64,000 nt of DNA from Anseranas semipalmata (Eukaryota; Chordata; Aves; Anseriformes; Anseranatidae), in the NCBI GenBank assembly GCA_013399115.1, contig VXAA01003176.1:53222-117221 (forward strand), in the 5' to 3' direction. Positions within the stretch are counted from its first letter, which is position 1, and each line of letters starts with the position of its first letter. The notes under the pieces were generated by a model. That model did no database searches and had not been told where the DNA came from. It saw nothing but the letters and a program-made list of their open reading frames with translations. This document shows, piece after piece, positions 1 to 22,399 of the stretch. The position numbers and the translations under genes were made by a program.

Positions 1-7600
<7,600 letters not shown>

Positions 7601-7618
7601 TTGTAGTCCTAACAAAGA

Positions 7619-7664
7619 AAGGTTTTTAAGAAGGTTTTTTAAGGTTTTTAAGAAGGTTTTTAAA
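7619..7664. repeat. Short tandem duplication, about 22-bp unit
   Basis: The unit GGTTTTTAAGAAGGTTTTTT followed by AA occurs twice in a row with minor differences in T-run length. Confidence 0.8.
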
Positions 7665-10600
7665 CCACAAAAATTGCTTAGGCTTATCTAAAAGCCAAAC
7701 TTCAGGTTCCGATATCATTTCACAGTATCTTATTTTCCAATATCAAATTCATGTTTTTCAAAACTAGAGCTCAACACCTTTGACCCTTATTCTCCACTCT
7801 CCTCCCAGGAGCTCTGGAACTGCCCTTGAGGAGAAGGGATCTCATTTGTACACAGACCTGTGAACTTCTGGTTCAGAGGCTGAGGGGGGCACAGGGAGGG
7901 CTGTACACTCAAAACAAGTGTTTTTCAGTACAAAATCCCTGGATAAACAGGGATTAACATCAATACTTTTCTCTGCTACATCTATGTATTAAGTAACACG
8001 TGAGAATTTTCTACCATTGTTGAGAAGAAAAAGAAAAGTGACATTTTGGATCTCTCCATTTTTCACTTTTTTTTTTTTTTTTTTTTTGGCTAATTTAGAC
8101 AGCACCCAAACAGCACATTGACTGCTTCATGTTCTATTTTGCAGCATCCATACTTTCCAATAACTGATACATAATTGTCTAAATCTAAATTCAGGATTAT
8201 TGTCTGAAAGTTAGATATTTGAGCTTTAAGGACTTCATTTCTACAGTTCTGTGGAATCAGGTTTAAGTACCTACAGGAATTGCTAAGAACTTTTAACCCA
8301 GTGTTGCATATTTACATGAAATATATGTACAAAAACACCTCCCACACGAACACCCTGCTATCCACAGACAGGCACACACATGAAGTTTTAAAGTTATATC
8401 CGCTGGTGTCCTTAGGCAAGCACTTCTAAGGGATTACCATAGCTGGTATATAAAATAAAACTGAAGCTAGCTTTTCAAAGCTTTAGCTCCACTATGTAAA
8501 CAATGAAAAATGCTTTTCTTTCCTCAAATATTACTGGTGAAAATGTTCTTAACCATACTGATCTTTCAAAACTAGAAATCATATATGACAGAAGTCATAA
8601 TTTTCCTTTATCTGAGCAAATTTGGTGTCCAGTCTTATCTGCAGACAAAGATAAACAGCTTTTCCGTGCTTAAACAATGAATAGTTTAGATAAATTATTC
8701 TTTGGTTATACACCATTAGAAGCTGAATCATAGTTGCATTTAAAAGAAAATGAAACAGGTATTACTATTTCAAATATTTCTTTCTTTATTTTACAGGGCT
8801 AGAGCTCATGTTGTATGGTGTGAAGAAGTAACCAGAAGAGGAAGAAAAGTACTTTTCCTGAAGTAGATGCTTTAAATAAATTGTTTGGAGTAGTGGTGGT
8901 GGTGAACTTGTACTTGTTAATGCCCCATGGTTAACATATCACAGATGTCTTAAAAGAAAAAAAAAAAAAAAAAAAGATTATACAACCTTTCACCTTCAAG
9001 ATGATATTTGAAGGTTAAACAAGGTTTACATTAATCAAAGCATCATGTGCCCCAGCTGAGAAAACACTGAACATACTGATTGTTTGGACTGCAGGCTAGC
9101 ATCACAACCACCACAAGAAGAGTTATGTACATAACTGGTAAATGCAAAAACTGTTCTACAGGACTGACTGTCTCTTCAAACAAACGAACAAACAAAAAAC
9201 AACACACAGAATTCAACCAGTGATATCACTTCTCAAAATTTCTTATGTCTCAGATGCTTACATCTGGGCATTCTACCATAAAAAAGAGGAGATAAAATGG
9301 GAACGTTTAGCAAATTTGTCCAAATTTCCAAATGTATCAGATTATTTCATCTTGCTCAACTTTTCCCAACATGTGGTGAAGAGATTACTTATTCCTTTTT
9401 TTTTTTTTTTTTTTGATTCCTTGTATGTGGCTCAAGCTTTCAGCTCAGTTTTTAATTTGTCCCATACATTGCAAAAATAACTTCAATTTCACAAATAAAA
9501 TTTCACATGCAACATTAATAAGAATGTGACATGGGCTTCTTTGTGCTTCCTAGGTTATTAAAGAAAATGTGAGAGAGGAAAGAGAAAAGCAGTGTGCTGC
9601 AAAGGCAGACATTGCTAAAAATGAAGGCTGAGACAGTAGTTTAATGCAGTATTTGATTTTCCCCTCTAGTGGAGTTAACCCAACCACTGCTGTTAGTCTT
9701 CCTCCCACAGGGCTTGGACAATTTTTATTTTGCAGTGCTTAGAGTGATACTATGAAAACTATTAAAAACCACAGGCCTACACTGAAAAGAAAAATAAAAA
9801 AGAAGATTAAAACACATTCCAAATACAGAAGGGAAATACTTATAGGATGGCAAGCTTAGCCACAAATCTATAGAGAATTCTGCTTTTGCTTCTCAGACAG
9901 TATGTATCAGAGGGTTATCTTTTTATTTAGAAAAAAAAAAAGTTATTGAAAGAGATGAAATTACTTATATTAAGTCACAACCTTCCTTTTCCTCAGGGTT
10001 TCTCAAAAAATGTGGAGTATTTATGAAGGTGAGCTGAGACTGGGCTAAGCCTAAGAAAGCACTACAGTTAAAAGGGACAGTTCTGTGGCTCCATTTCTAT
10101 TTCTTCCCTTCCACATATTCCCACTACTTCCCTTCTTTCAGCTTTAGCACAGTTAACTTTTGGTGCTAAGCTAATTACGGAAGTTTTACGGTCAGACTTT
10201 TGCTATAGGAAAAAAGCATTAATTATATATATATATGGAACTAAAAATGTATTGTTATTCCAATTAATATTTTAAACAGTATTATCCCAATTTACCTAAG
10301 TAATTCAGAAAAGCCCCAAAACACAGATAAATTTACTTTTAATTTTTTTTCTGGTATCTTTTTGAAGTACTATCTTATGCTTACCCTTCCATTTTTTCTC
10401 TAGGTACTAAGGTTTCAATCTTTTTCACGAAGAGTTGGGTGGGGAGAAGGTTATAAGGAGTCAAGCACATCCTGAGAACACCTTCAGGAGGAATACGAAG
10501 TTATGGTGAGAGGTACTTTTCTCCACAGTCTCAGCATCTATTTGGGGTTTTTATATTTCATATGGTGTTTGGGGTATTTTATATTTCTATATGTTTCACT

Positions 10601-13130
10601 GTCAGAACCTGCTTATTCTTTCTCATAATGAGGTTAAGTTTGAAAATGAAGAAATACTTATCCAAGTTCTGTTGAAAAGAAAAGGCAACTGTTCATCAAG
10701 CAAAGATCATCCGTATATGCCATTGAGAGAGCTTAAGAAGGTAAACAAGGGTTGGCAACAGCCATTTGAACACTAGGCAATTTCTGAAACAAGTAAAATC
10801 AGCTCAGGATAAGGCAAGATCAGGCAAGTCCCAAGACACCGCATTATCAGGTCAATACAAAGGGTTTTTTTTAAAACCAGAAAAAAAAAAAAGCATGTTC
10901 TACAGGGTTATTCATCTTTGAGGTATGATTACAGTGTAAGAGCAATTCAGAGAAATCTGAGCTATAGGCGATCAAGGTCAGTAAATCTACGTGATGCAAC
11001 TTGATTTTAGCTGGCCTAAGGAGACAAATAGTGTTTCCCAGGTTGAGCATCATAGTTCTGTGTCTGTTCTCCACTTTTTCTGTTCTTCCTCCAGAAACAC
11101 AAGCAAATACACTAGTTTGGCAACAAAAGAAGGAAAACAAGATTTATAAATTAAAACTCGAGTCAGGAAGCAAGGACTGTGCCTTCGAATCCACACCAGA
11201 ATGTAACCTAATCATACTGGTTTGGCACCAGCATAAGCCCGTGATCAAGCTAATTAACTTTTATCAGCTTCATGTGTCACTTTCAGGTTGACTGTTTCCC
11301 TACTGTATTTAGTATAGAAAATGTGCTTTTAGCTTTCAAAATTCGTTTAAACCTCATCAGTTATGGCTGGAAAGACAATGTCAAAAGGGATTTTAGTGAA
11401 ATCAGAAACCTTGCAGACAGCCGAGACCTGTGTGCAACCCCATTTATCATAATGTTACCAAGTCATCTAATGTATTTTAAATTTCTACATGCTTAACTAA
11501 TCTACTGCTAAAGAAAGACAGAAAAGTGATGTCGGAAAAGACAGTTGTGCGCTATGAAGATCTATACCAGTATTCCCTTGGCTACACATGAAGGGTATAC
11601 GCTGTTGTCAACGTGGCTGCTATTGTTCCATGATGGATGAGGCAAAGGTATAGTACTGTGACAAACATTCATCAGTAATACCTGCTGTGCAGGTTTTACA
11701 TTAAAAATTCAGTATACTTTTAATAATCATTCAGCATCATACACACTTGTATCTGAATTTTTGCATATACTAATCCCTGCATTTAGAGTTCTGTAATTGC
11801 AAGAGAAAAACTAGGCCTACGTAAGCTCAGTTTAGGTTCCTTTTACAGATGCAGTGTGTGTCTTGCAAAGTTGTGGGATGACATTCAAGTATATTTTGGC
11901 CAGTCATCCCTAAACAAAATTTGGATCATGGTGTGCTTTCACAAACAGTCACATAAAAGGCTACCTAGAGAGTGTAGATCATTAAATTTTATTCTAGCTT
12001 CATTACAAAGAAATAAATGTTTTAGACATAGATTTCTCTATACAACTACAAAAAGCCTGCTGACCTGGTATTGTTTCAAAGACATTACTGTCTGTCTTGA
12101 TGTACAGCCTTCTATCTTTATTTCTCATCTGTGGTTTGATGTAGAAAGATGTTATTAAAAAAAAGGTTAGATTCTTCAGTTTTCACCTACTGCAATTAAA
12201 TTCATGGCTTTGTTTTCTTTTTGTTTTTCTTTTTCCTTTCCTTTAAGCCTTTTCTTTAACACAACCTCCAGCACAAAACGTCCTTATTCACATACTTAGG
12301 TATTTAAAAAGTAGTTTTATTTCTATTTGATTCCATGGTGTTTCTATATACGCTTCTCCATATCCTCTGCAAAATATGCCTAGATTAACACTAAGTGGTG
12401 ACACTGGCTTCTTGCAAAGTGGGGTGCATTTATTCAAACTGCACTTGTCAAAATTGAAACAAGAAATTAAAGCCATTTTGTCCATTACTATTAGGGAAGA
12501 AATGGTACAATTATACAGGGCTCACTTTAAAAGCAATGCATGCTACTATGAAGATCACTTTCTTTTGAAAGACACACACTTTTTAGTTAATATAGAGGTA
12601 CTAAGTTACTTCAATAAGCCAAAAAATGTAGACACAATACAGGTTAAAAAGAAAAAAAAAAAAAAAAAGGAAGAAGTCAAGCTGGAATTTAACTGAAATA
12701 TTGACACTGAATATAGAGTAAGGCCAAAGCCCAAACTTTAATTTTCCAGCTTTCTATTAGAAACACTATGTTTCTAATATTTTTAACTAAGAACAATTTT
12801 AACAGTCTAGCAAGAATTACACAAAAACGGGTTTTTGGAAAAAAATTTGCAACAAGCTTAAAATAAAACAAAAGGCAGAGAATTTCTACTCCGAGAGAGG
12901 GAACATACACTATTTCAGCTTGATATTGTTCCATACAAAAAAGAGCCAATAGTTGGAAAGCTAGGACAGAAAATTGCTGCAATTTGATGTAGTCTAATGC
13001 TAATTCGGTGGCTTTATTTTTGCCAAAAATTGGAGGATACAAATTTTCATGAGAATTACAGAATTTTCATGTTTCCCCACTCATCAATTCACTTCTCAGA
13101 GACAACAGGGTTTTCATACATGTGGTTTCT

Positions 13131-13150
13131 TTTTGTTTGTTTGTTTGTTT
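13131..13150. repeat. (TTTG)n microsatellite
   Basis: Repeated TTTG units run from TTCTTTTTG to TTTTCTCC. Similar but shorter TTTG runs occur near 40697, 53061, 57036 and 59806. Confidence 0.85.
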
Positions 13151-16100
13151 TCTCCTGAAATAATACCCCCGGGAATATAGAAATACATTACTTCTTGTTT
13201 ATTCTCCTAACATGTCTACAAAACAATTTGTTCTAAGAACTCCTAACAGGTATTGTCACACCTTCCCTTTATTATTTTGTTTGTTTTTAAATAAAAGCTT
13301 CTGAATAGTTTAGCTCCTATGACGTAAAGAAAGTACTGGAAGTTCTACCACAGACAACTCTCCTGAAGTCAGGGCACTTTCTATGCAATTTCATTTTCTG
13401 TGCAAAAAGTGTACAATAGCACTTAACAATTCAAGTTGCATCAAAAATACTTTTCAATAAGGTATATCTACACTCCGCAAAAAGTTACCGTGGTTATTTA
13501 TCAAGTAGTTCATACAGTAAATGAGTTCCAGTTCAAACTTAGAGAGAACATATTAAAGAAGGGGACATAATCAAATTCGGTCTTATTATGCTTCATTTTA
13601 CTCACTGAAGTGATATACATGATCCTATTTCAATACAAGTTTTGAAGATATAAAAAGATTTTCATTCTCAGACCTTTGGAAGAACTAAAGAAATGCCTTT
13701 AAATGAATAGGAATTCAAAAAAAAAAAAACATTCAAAGGCAAGCATAGCAAAATTAGTTAATAATTAGAAATCTACCTTATATAGTTTACTTGCAGAAAA
13801 GGTATCTTCTCTTTAGATATTACAGAACTCATCTGACTCTTTCCTTCATGGGAACATGTCAGAACTGAAATTTCACATTCAATGAAATTTTGAATCATCA
13901 CCTAAAAAAATGACCTGGTGGCAACTTCAGCTATATCAACCCTATAAGCACTGATAGCCACATCCCTTGGCAGCAGGGCATTCATCGGGTTCAGCAACTG
14001 TGTTAAAGAAAGATCCTGGCAAGAAACATCTTCACATATTTGATTATATATTTGTTCAAAAAACCCTAATTCTGCACCCTCCAATGGGATGAAAATTATC
14101 TTAATTTATAAGAGATCCAAACCAAAGCAAGGTAACAAGAATCCAACAAAATTTCTAGTATTTTAACATATTTTCTGCTTTCACGTCATCACTGTCCTTG
14201 ATTTAAGTAGAATGAAGGGGGTTGATTTTAACTGTCCTAACTCTAATTTCAGCTTGTTATCTTTTTGCGTTCTCTCTGTGACTGCTGGATAGTGTTTTGC
14301 TACTAATCTAATGCACCCCAAAGCAGACTGTCTCCTATCCATAACTCAAGACAGGTGTCAAACATATCAAGACATAAGGAGTAGCATGTGTGCCAATCAT
14401 TACTATTAAGATGCCAAAAATAATGTTACATGCAGGTCATCTTTTGCATCCGAATGAAAGAGAACACATTTAAATATGTAATTTGAGCATTAACTTAATT
14501 TTGCTGTTGGATTCTGACATTTAACTGTCAGCATATACACCAAATAGAACTAACATTCAAAGTAAACATGGAATGAAATTACAATTTGAATAGTTTTAAT
14601 GATTCTGCAATCAGATTTATTTCCTGGAACAGTACGTCTTTTTGCAGCAAAACTCTTCGACTTTATGTAAAGTTTTTGGGTTAAAAATAGATTAAAAAAA
14701 TAAAATCAAGGTATACTATTAACAAATTATGGCAGCTGGCTTGAAAGACTGTTTATGGATAAGAATAATGCTTTGAACAAATATTTATCAGATATATTAC
14801 TTACAGATGAACTTGGCTGTTGCTTTTGATGTGGTTTAGCCATCTGAAAAGTCAAACAAATATGTTCTCACAATAAATTTGAACTTGGGGTTTCTATGTT
14901 GTCCAGATCTCTCATCTCACATTACTTTCCTGCTGTTGATGTACATTTTCTTGGCATTTGGACTCTGAGCTGGGAAAAAACTTCAAAACTTAGGTGAATC
15001 CAAGCAATGCAATGACCAATCAAAATTACTTTGAGTCCTTCCTTTGAATAAGGATCTTCATTAAAGCTGTCAACCAGAGCTAATTCAGCAAGGGTGCACT
15101 GGGTGAAAGTAAACAGAAACAGCAAGAAGCCATGATACATCTCTACAAGAACATGATGGTCTCGTTACATTTGTAGGTCAGATAAAATGTGTTATAAACC
15201 TTCAAGGCTGTTCCCTCTTTTCTGACTTGTAAGAGGTTTCAGGGCAATCTGCTATTCCAAATAAATCCACTGAGACAAATGGTCAAGAATGCTGGGACTA
15301 CATGATATCTAATGTTCAATACATGCCAGCTTCATAGAGTTGCAAGTCCTTCAAGAAAGAAAAAAGGTGCCAGTGATGTTAGATGACCTATTACTGAAGA
15401 CGGGAAATTGTTACTAAGTACTTATTATAAAATTCTAAATTACTTATTACCTAGGCCAAATACAGTGCTTGAATTTATTCCCAAGACATGTGGATGTGAA
15501 GGAGCTTCTTCCAGAAGGCCCTTTCAACTTTAAGAATAACCTAAATCACAAGGATGGAAATTTAAAGAGGTCGCTCATGTCAAATTACTTATTTGTCTAG
15601 GCAGACATTCAATTCTTCAATTAACTTCTCAGTTTAAAAGTATAGAGTCTGCAGAACTTTTTTAATCATCTTGAAGAATGCCTTAAATTCATTTGGATAT
15701 AGTATGTATCACCAAAGAGAGAAAGGTACCTCCCAACTCTAACCTATTCCAGGTAATTGAGAAATGATGTCACGAAGGAGAGGGCACTGCCTCAGTGACC
15801 TTAATTCTAATATTAAGTAAATTATCATCTGCCAGAGAGAAGAGAATTACAATCTGTTTTCAGAGTCTGTACTCCCAAAGATAAAGCTGATCCTTCCTGA
15901 GTCTGAATGAGTGCCCAGTCTTCGGAGATATCCCTGAGGTATCTTGGCAAACTCAGTCTCAAATATTGAACAGGTGCCAGAGAGCACCAAAAACTTGAAG
16001 AAAAGGAACTGGACAAGAAAATCTATTTCAGAAAAAGATTTAAATGTGAAAGACCTGACACAAAAGACTACTTAGAAAAGGATCAACTTACTAAATCCCA

Positions 16101-18810
16101 TTCCTGTAGGAAGTTACAATCATGGCAGGGTTACTGACATTGCTGCTGCCAAAGGAATCTTACCCATTCACTGGCTCAGACTTTGGTCCAAAGTGAGAGT
16201 TTTGGGTTATAAGCCATGATCCTGAGCCCATTTCAGGTTCAGAGAGCAGCATTTTTTACTATAAGCAGAAGTCAATCTATATCCTAACTGGGCATGATCT
16301 TCTAGGTTCCCAACTTCTGTCAGTTCCAAGGAACTCATGAGAAAGAGATTAAAACAATCTTCAACAGAATCAAGCTACAAGTCCATATGTGCCAGGTGTG
16401 ACCAAGCAATTCTGGAGCTGTGAAGGTCACAGTCAAATTAATAAAGCTGTAGTTCCATTCTTCCCCCAGTGCAAAGAGAAACTAAATATGTTAAAAGAAA
16501 ATCACAGCAGTGAGAACAAATATAAAGAAAGCTGAAGAAATTATTTTTAAGTGGGTCTTATTCAGAAATCAGATTACTTTCAAAGAATATTTTAAATCAG
16601 GATGGGAAGACTGAAGGAGGTGGACTATTCTTAAAAAGATGTATATACTGCAATTCATGCTGAGCAAAACACTATCACTGCATTGCTACAAAGATTCTTG
16701 GAGCCTGTGCTCTTCTCTGGGCATTAACTACCTTTATGGTGTGTATTTCAGCAAAATAGCTGAAGAGTACTCAAATTCCTCTCAGCAAAAAAAGTTTCCA
16801 ATTTAACATTCACAAGTGGATGTATGCTTAGGCAGTTCTTTGGTTCTTCCTTTATCTTTTATCATTAACATGCTGTCATGGTATTGCCTTCTGCAACAGT
16901 CTGTAGTCAATCCTTCAAAGCTATCTGAAGCTATCACCACAATATACTGATGATGCTTTCCCCCTTGCCCCCCAGCCAAAGTTAGTCCTCTAAGTGGAAT
17001 TTCACCAGGCATAGTGTAATATAGCCATTTCTTAGTATGTATTAAAATATTGTCAGATAGCATGACAAATATTTTGTCAGAATAGAAATATTTGGTCATC
17101 AACAAGAACTGACTGTTTAAACAGAAGCTTTCAAAAGAAATGTAATTTCCATTCTTGTCCTTTTGCCATGTGACACTAAAATCAGGTCCAATTTATTTAG
17201 ATTATTTATTCAATGCTAAAAAAAATTGTCATGCTCTGCAAATATGAATTTTGTCTTTTCTGAAGAACTTACATCCTAAAGGCAAATTCACAGAACATGG
17301 CTGCACACCTCTTACCCTTGCTGTATTCCATTTCTCTACCACTAAGTTTTCCTTGACAGTTTCTGACTTGTTACACAAGTCGTTTTTAGTAGAATTAATC
17401 ATGTTAAAAGCAAAAGAGACCTTGCACTCTTGTATTAGCACTGAATTGCTAAACTATCATAATATTTTGTTCCTCAATTACTTGATGAATTAACATGCAA
17501 AGATCCTCTCAGCAGCGCACACTGGACATTTCCACAAATGACTGCAATTGTTCTAGATCACCATCCACCCTCACCTCCATCCCTAAAGAGAGGAGTGATA
17601 AAAGCTTTGATGTGCTTTCCCTGGGGACATAATGCTTCTATCAAACAGATGGGTGGATTTCCTCAATCTTTCTAATAAGAATTAATGGAAATTAAAAAAG
17701 GATTTATTGACTGATGGCAGATGGCTGAAGGATTTTGCAGAGGTGTGACTCACGTAAATTACAACAGGAGCAAATTCAACCTCTTGCTGTGGACAAAGGG
17801 TTAGTTCTGCATTAAATTAGGAGCATTCTGCTCAGTTAGATGTAAAAGGAAGTAAACACTTTCATTTTTACTTTATCAGGCACAACCATGCTAAGACTTC
17901 AACCATCCCTTGATCATCATTCATACTGCAAACCTAATCTGTGTTCTTGGAAAGAAGTGAGTCAAAACACTCATGATAATATACATTATGCTCCGACTTA
18001 AATAGCAGCTGCCTGTGTATGTACTCTAAATTGCCTCCTGCAATCCCAGCTTTTCTCAAGCAATAGTCTCCCCCTTGTCTACTAACAGGTTCTGTTCTTT
18101 TGGGTTCCTCATAAGCAAAGTAAAGGTGAATACAGCTAGAAGGAAACACAGAAACAGTAGAGCTTTTTGTTTCAGTGATACTCCGTCTCCCACAGATATG
18201 AAGTCATGTTAGTACGCATCATACTCGATCTGTTATTATTCACAACCTAAGAAAAAATGACCTGATATCAGCAGAGTGAAGAGCCACCACCTCCCTTTTT
18301 CTTAGATGCCTTCTGATACCAGTAGATTAACATAACTCTCTGCCAAAGGTACATACTGCTACTCTGAACCTTCAACGCAACTGCAAAGCTATGGAAAACC
18401 ACCAAGCAAACTGCCTGTTGGCTAACGCTGTCTGTACAAACAGCAGAGTACTGCCGCAAACAGTTCACCCAGCCTAGTAAGCATCTGTGCAACCTATGCA
18501 AAATACATTTCCTCACTAAGAAAAAGCCATGTGAACAGTTAAACTATAACCAGGGGGAATTTGAGTTCTACCTAGATAATAATATTAGCTGTGATTTCAA
18601 CATGTGAATGATTTTCATGTTCTAGACTTTAGATGAAGCTTCCCTTAATCAACTTTACTCAGGACCAATTGCAAAATTAATCTTAAAATGACCTCTAAGA
18701 CTTGTTACCTTATCATACCACATACTTCTGGTAAATTAACAGAACATTCACAAGTAAAGCTGTGCCCAAAATCATCCCTTGTACCTCAAATTATTAACGT
18801 GCTTGTACCA

Positions 18811-18831
18811 AAATAAATAAATAAATAAATG
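18811..18831. repeat. (AAAT)n microsatellite
   Basis: About five AAAT units lie in a row between ACCAA and GCATTACC. Confidence 0.9.
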
Positions 18832-21804
18832 CATTACCAGTCATACTCAAACCCACTCAACCATTCAAGAAACAGTACATGGATTTTATGATTTGCTGGC
18901 AGAAGACTACATTCTGATGAGCGGTGTGTAACTTGGAAAGTAGTTATCCCTAATTTCAACTGCAACGTGCACTCAAAAGGGGTCCGCTTCATTAACACAG
19001 TACATATACTTTAAGAAATTGAATGGTTACCCACAGAGGTAAATTGAAGCATATGGCCCATCACACATCCATTAAAAACAAGATTTAGACAGTTCAGCCA
19101 ACAATGATATCACTGTTCTGCTGAAAATAGTAACATCTGTGGGTGGAGTCAATGGCTTGGTCACTAAAAACAAGAACACTTTTGGAATTATCTATCAGAA
19201 TTAAACTGAGTTGAAAATTACAGCAATTTATTCTGCCAAATGACAGTTTTGCTTTGTGTGTTCAGTCTACACAGCCAACAGGAATGTAGCGACTTCAAGA
19301 AAAAGCAATTAACCTGACAGAAAATGCAACCTTACTTTCATTTAACGCATGAGAGTATTTTAACACTAACATACACAAAGAAGTTTTAGCTTTGGCAGAA
19401 ACCAAAAACTTCTATCAACTTAAAACTTAACAAACCAAATGAAGAATCAATTTACATCATTTCTTAATGGGTCCATGGATAAGACTGCAGTATTAGAAAA
19501 TGATCTCCAAAATGGGTTTGTGAAAAATGTAACTAGAAACTTTAAAATTGTGGTTCCCACTAACATGGTGGAAAGATACATGTTCCTTACCTTAAGTCTA
19601 ATTGAATTTAAACACTAAAGAATTTTAATAAAACATTTTTGACTTTTCTGATATTTTTCAACTACAGCTAAAAGTCTATACCATTTAGTTTGTCTTTACT
19701 ATGGGCTTCAATGTTTTAAAAACGAAGAATATTGGAAGTAAAGCAGTTGAAGTATTTAATGCTTAATTGGACTTAATGAACTTTAAATGGAGATTTCAAA
19801 CAAGTGTGTGCAGGATGAAAACCTGCCTTCTGTTCATTGATAAAACTATATTTTCAGTGTTCATCTTGAATACATCTAACTTGTCTTTTGAAAACTGCTA
19901 GCATTCTAATTAATTTTTACACTAATACTTGAAATAAATCTTTCTTAGTTGACTGCATCTAAAAAAAGGCAAGCCCTTCTGTAAATTATGGTTATAAAAT
20001 CTTACAGTTAAATTGTACTAGTCTAAACAAGACAAAACACAGTATTTAGCTTTCTTAGGTAGAATGGTTTGACTAGGAGAACCACAAGATACAAGTACAA
20101 GTCACTCATGTTTAACTTATACACAAGAAGCTTTGAAGAAATGTATGATTTACATTTCCATCAATTTAAAGAAAACTGAATGGAACAAGTTCACATACTA
20201 ATTATTTGGAGCAGATTAATATATGAACAAGCCATTGATCATGAAGTTTTGGAAAAAAGATGCACAGAACAATAACATGAGACACAAAAAGTAGTTTTAA
20301 ATAACTAGAAGAGTCTGATATGAGAGTTCATTTTTTGTTTGTAAAAAAAAAAAAAACAAAAAAAACAAGTACTGGTAAAAACAAGTATAGTTTAGGTAAA
20401 GGTATTTATAAGTCATAATTAAAATCAATACATTTTCAAAAAGTTCAATGTAAACTACTGTTTTCATTGAAGCTCAGATAGTAAAACTTACAGTAGGTAG
20501 TCACATTTTTATTTACAATTTTTTTTTAATTTTTATTATAATTTTATTTTTAATGAAAGAAATGCAACACTGTGGGGAAAAAAACAGGTTATCTTGCTCT
20601 GAACCCTCAGCAAAAGTATTCAGTAAGTATTTCTACACACACAGCAATATCCTTTGAACTTTCATCAACAGCTCTTGACCTCCTGAAAATGTTCCCCCCC
20701 ACCACTGCCCATTCTCATCTCTCTACTATTATTATTCTCCCCATTTTATAGAACATTATGCATTGCCCACTAGGAATTTGTGTTGCAAAAAGGAGAAAAA
20801 AGTCAAAGTTCTTTCAGTTTTTACTAAACTTATGAGAAGTCTTTGTACATGATATTCATTGATACTAAGTCAAAATCCTGGCCCAAAATTCAGGATGAGT
20901 GTAGATGGATTAGTTCAAAAAATCACATGGATGGAAAAATTAATCTAGGTTCTGGTACTTCAGCTGCTGAAGGAGATTCACATGCTGTTAGGAAGAAAAC
21001 AGTACCTTGGTCCTTTTTGTCTGCCTCTCCGACCCAGGCATTGGTTGTTACAGTGCTTTTTTTCATGTCCTGACATGAACTTTACTATGAGATTTCTGAC
21101 TGCTTGCCATATTCCTGTACTATCCCCACCTCTCTTTCAAATGAGTAAGCATAGGCCCTTAATGATGCTCTACATAAAGATCTACATTTTTGCATTCCAG
21201 AAATGCCATAAGTATTATGAACAGATTGCTTAAAGTTTTCACCCACATTAACTAGGGTAAAGATATTAAAGAAAAATTATATAGTCATTTTCATGAAGAT
21301 TAAGGCTATTCAGTACCATGTTCTCTAAAAAAAAAAAAAATATATATATTTCTTGACTAAATTCTTAGAATGAAAGTTGTAGTTACTTTTTTTTCCCCTT
21401 GGATCCCAGAAACAGGCCAAGTGCTTTAATGATTTTCTTCTTTATTGGTCATGGGAACCTACAGAACTGTATAGAAGATAAGTTACTTAGCACTTAGGTG
21501 AACATAGCCTCAAACACTCATAAAACTCTTCCTTCCTAGGCCAATTTTTAAGGGAGAAGAGATACCTCCTTTCCAGGCTTTCTCCAGCAATGATATGATT
21601 TTACTTCATGGATCACAGTAATCTCTGCAGTTGAAGAAAATGTAGTCTGAATGATTTACCATTTTTAAATTTTGTTTTTAATTTTGTGGTTTAAAAATTT
21701 GATGAAGCCAATGTTGATTCCCAAAAAGTTCTGATGACTACAGAAACTGACAAGTGTAATTTATCTAGATTACTGGCTAAACAAAAATAGTAACAACAGG
21801 AAAA

Positions 21805-22100
21805 CATCTGTGTTGATTCAGACCAGTGTGCCCACCCTATAATTTTGCCTGGAGAAGTGGCTACCTGCCAGTCCTGGAAGAGGGTAGAAGAAAATATATA
21901 TGTTTGCCCTCTTCTCATCTCCCAGCCTACACTCATTTATGTAACAGTGCTGCCTCCCCCTCCCTCCTACCTCATCTATTTTGCTAAAGGTCTTTCCAGG
22001 CAGAGGTTACATGGAAGCAGTTTCATACTTTTGATCATCTTTGTTGCCCAGCAAAATATAATTCCAGAGTTAAGCCTCTGGAGCCGGGAAGAACAAACGG
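21805..22100. repeat. Possible ancient CR1/L3-like 3' relic
   Basis: The segment starting TTGATTCAGACCAGTG and continuing through GAAGTGGCTACCTGCCAG, and the later CTTTTGATCATCTTTGTTGCC, resemble the layout of an old amniote CR1-type 3' region as I remember it. Divergence is high and the boundaries are guesses. It may be unique sequence. Confidence 0.3.
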
Positions 22101-22367
22101 AGAAGACTTAGTTAACAGCACTCTATAATCTGCAGGGATGGACACCAGACAAAGACATCAGAATGCAGTCTGATTAAAAGGCAGTTGGCAGAAAAGAATT
22201 TGTTGTTTTAATCAGTTTCTATTGATTATATAAAGTTAAATAGCACAGTTACAAAAAAGGAGACAGACTTTGAATCACCTACTACAACAAAAATCTTGAC
22301 ACAGTAATCAAAACCAAAAAAAAATCATTTTGCAACTATTAAACCTACATTAATGGGTAACTCATAA

Positions 22368-22385
22368 TAGCCCATTAATGGGCTA
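22368..22385. repeat. Perfect 18-bp palindrome
   Basis: TAGCCCATTAATGGGCTA equals its own reverse complement. A partial copy of the half site (CATTAATGGGTAA) lies just upstream at about 22349. Confidence 0.95.
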
Positions 22386-22399
22386 CTCTTGGTATTATG

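Larger units (their letters stand above)
7665..21300. other. Intronic AT-rich stretch with homopolymer runs
   Basis: Long A or T runs occur near 8069-8087, 8950-8974, 9398-9414, 12647-12668, 13718-13729 and 20342-20366. Simple repeats include (TTTG)n at about 13131-13150 and (AAAT)n at about 18811-18831. I recognised no coding exon, RNA gene or transposon. The part from 15.2 to 16.5 kb looks slightly less AT-biased but I cannot assign it. Confidence 0.5.

Noticed and set aside
13902..14084. 60-codon minus-strand frame with an LLPRDVAISAYRVDIAEVATRS stretch, considered as a transposon or gene relic
   Set aside because: No family could be matched by eye and it is short.
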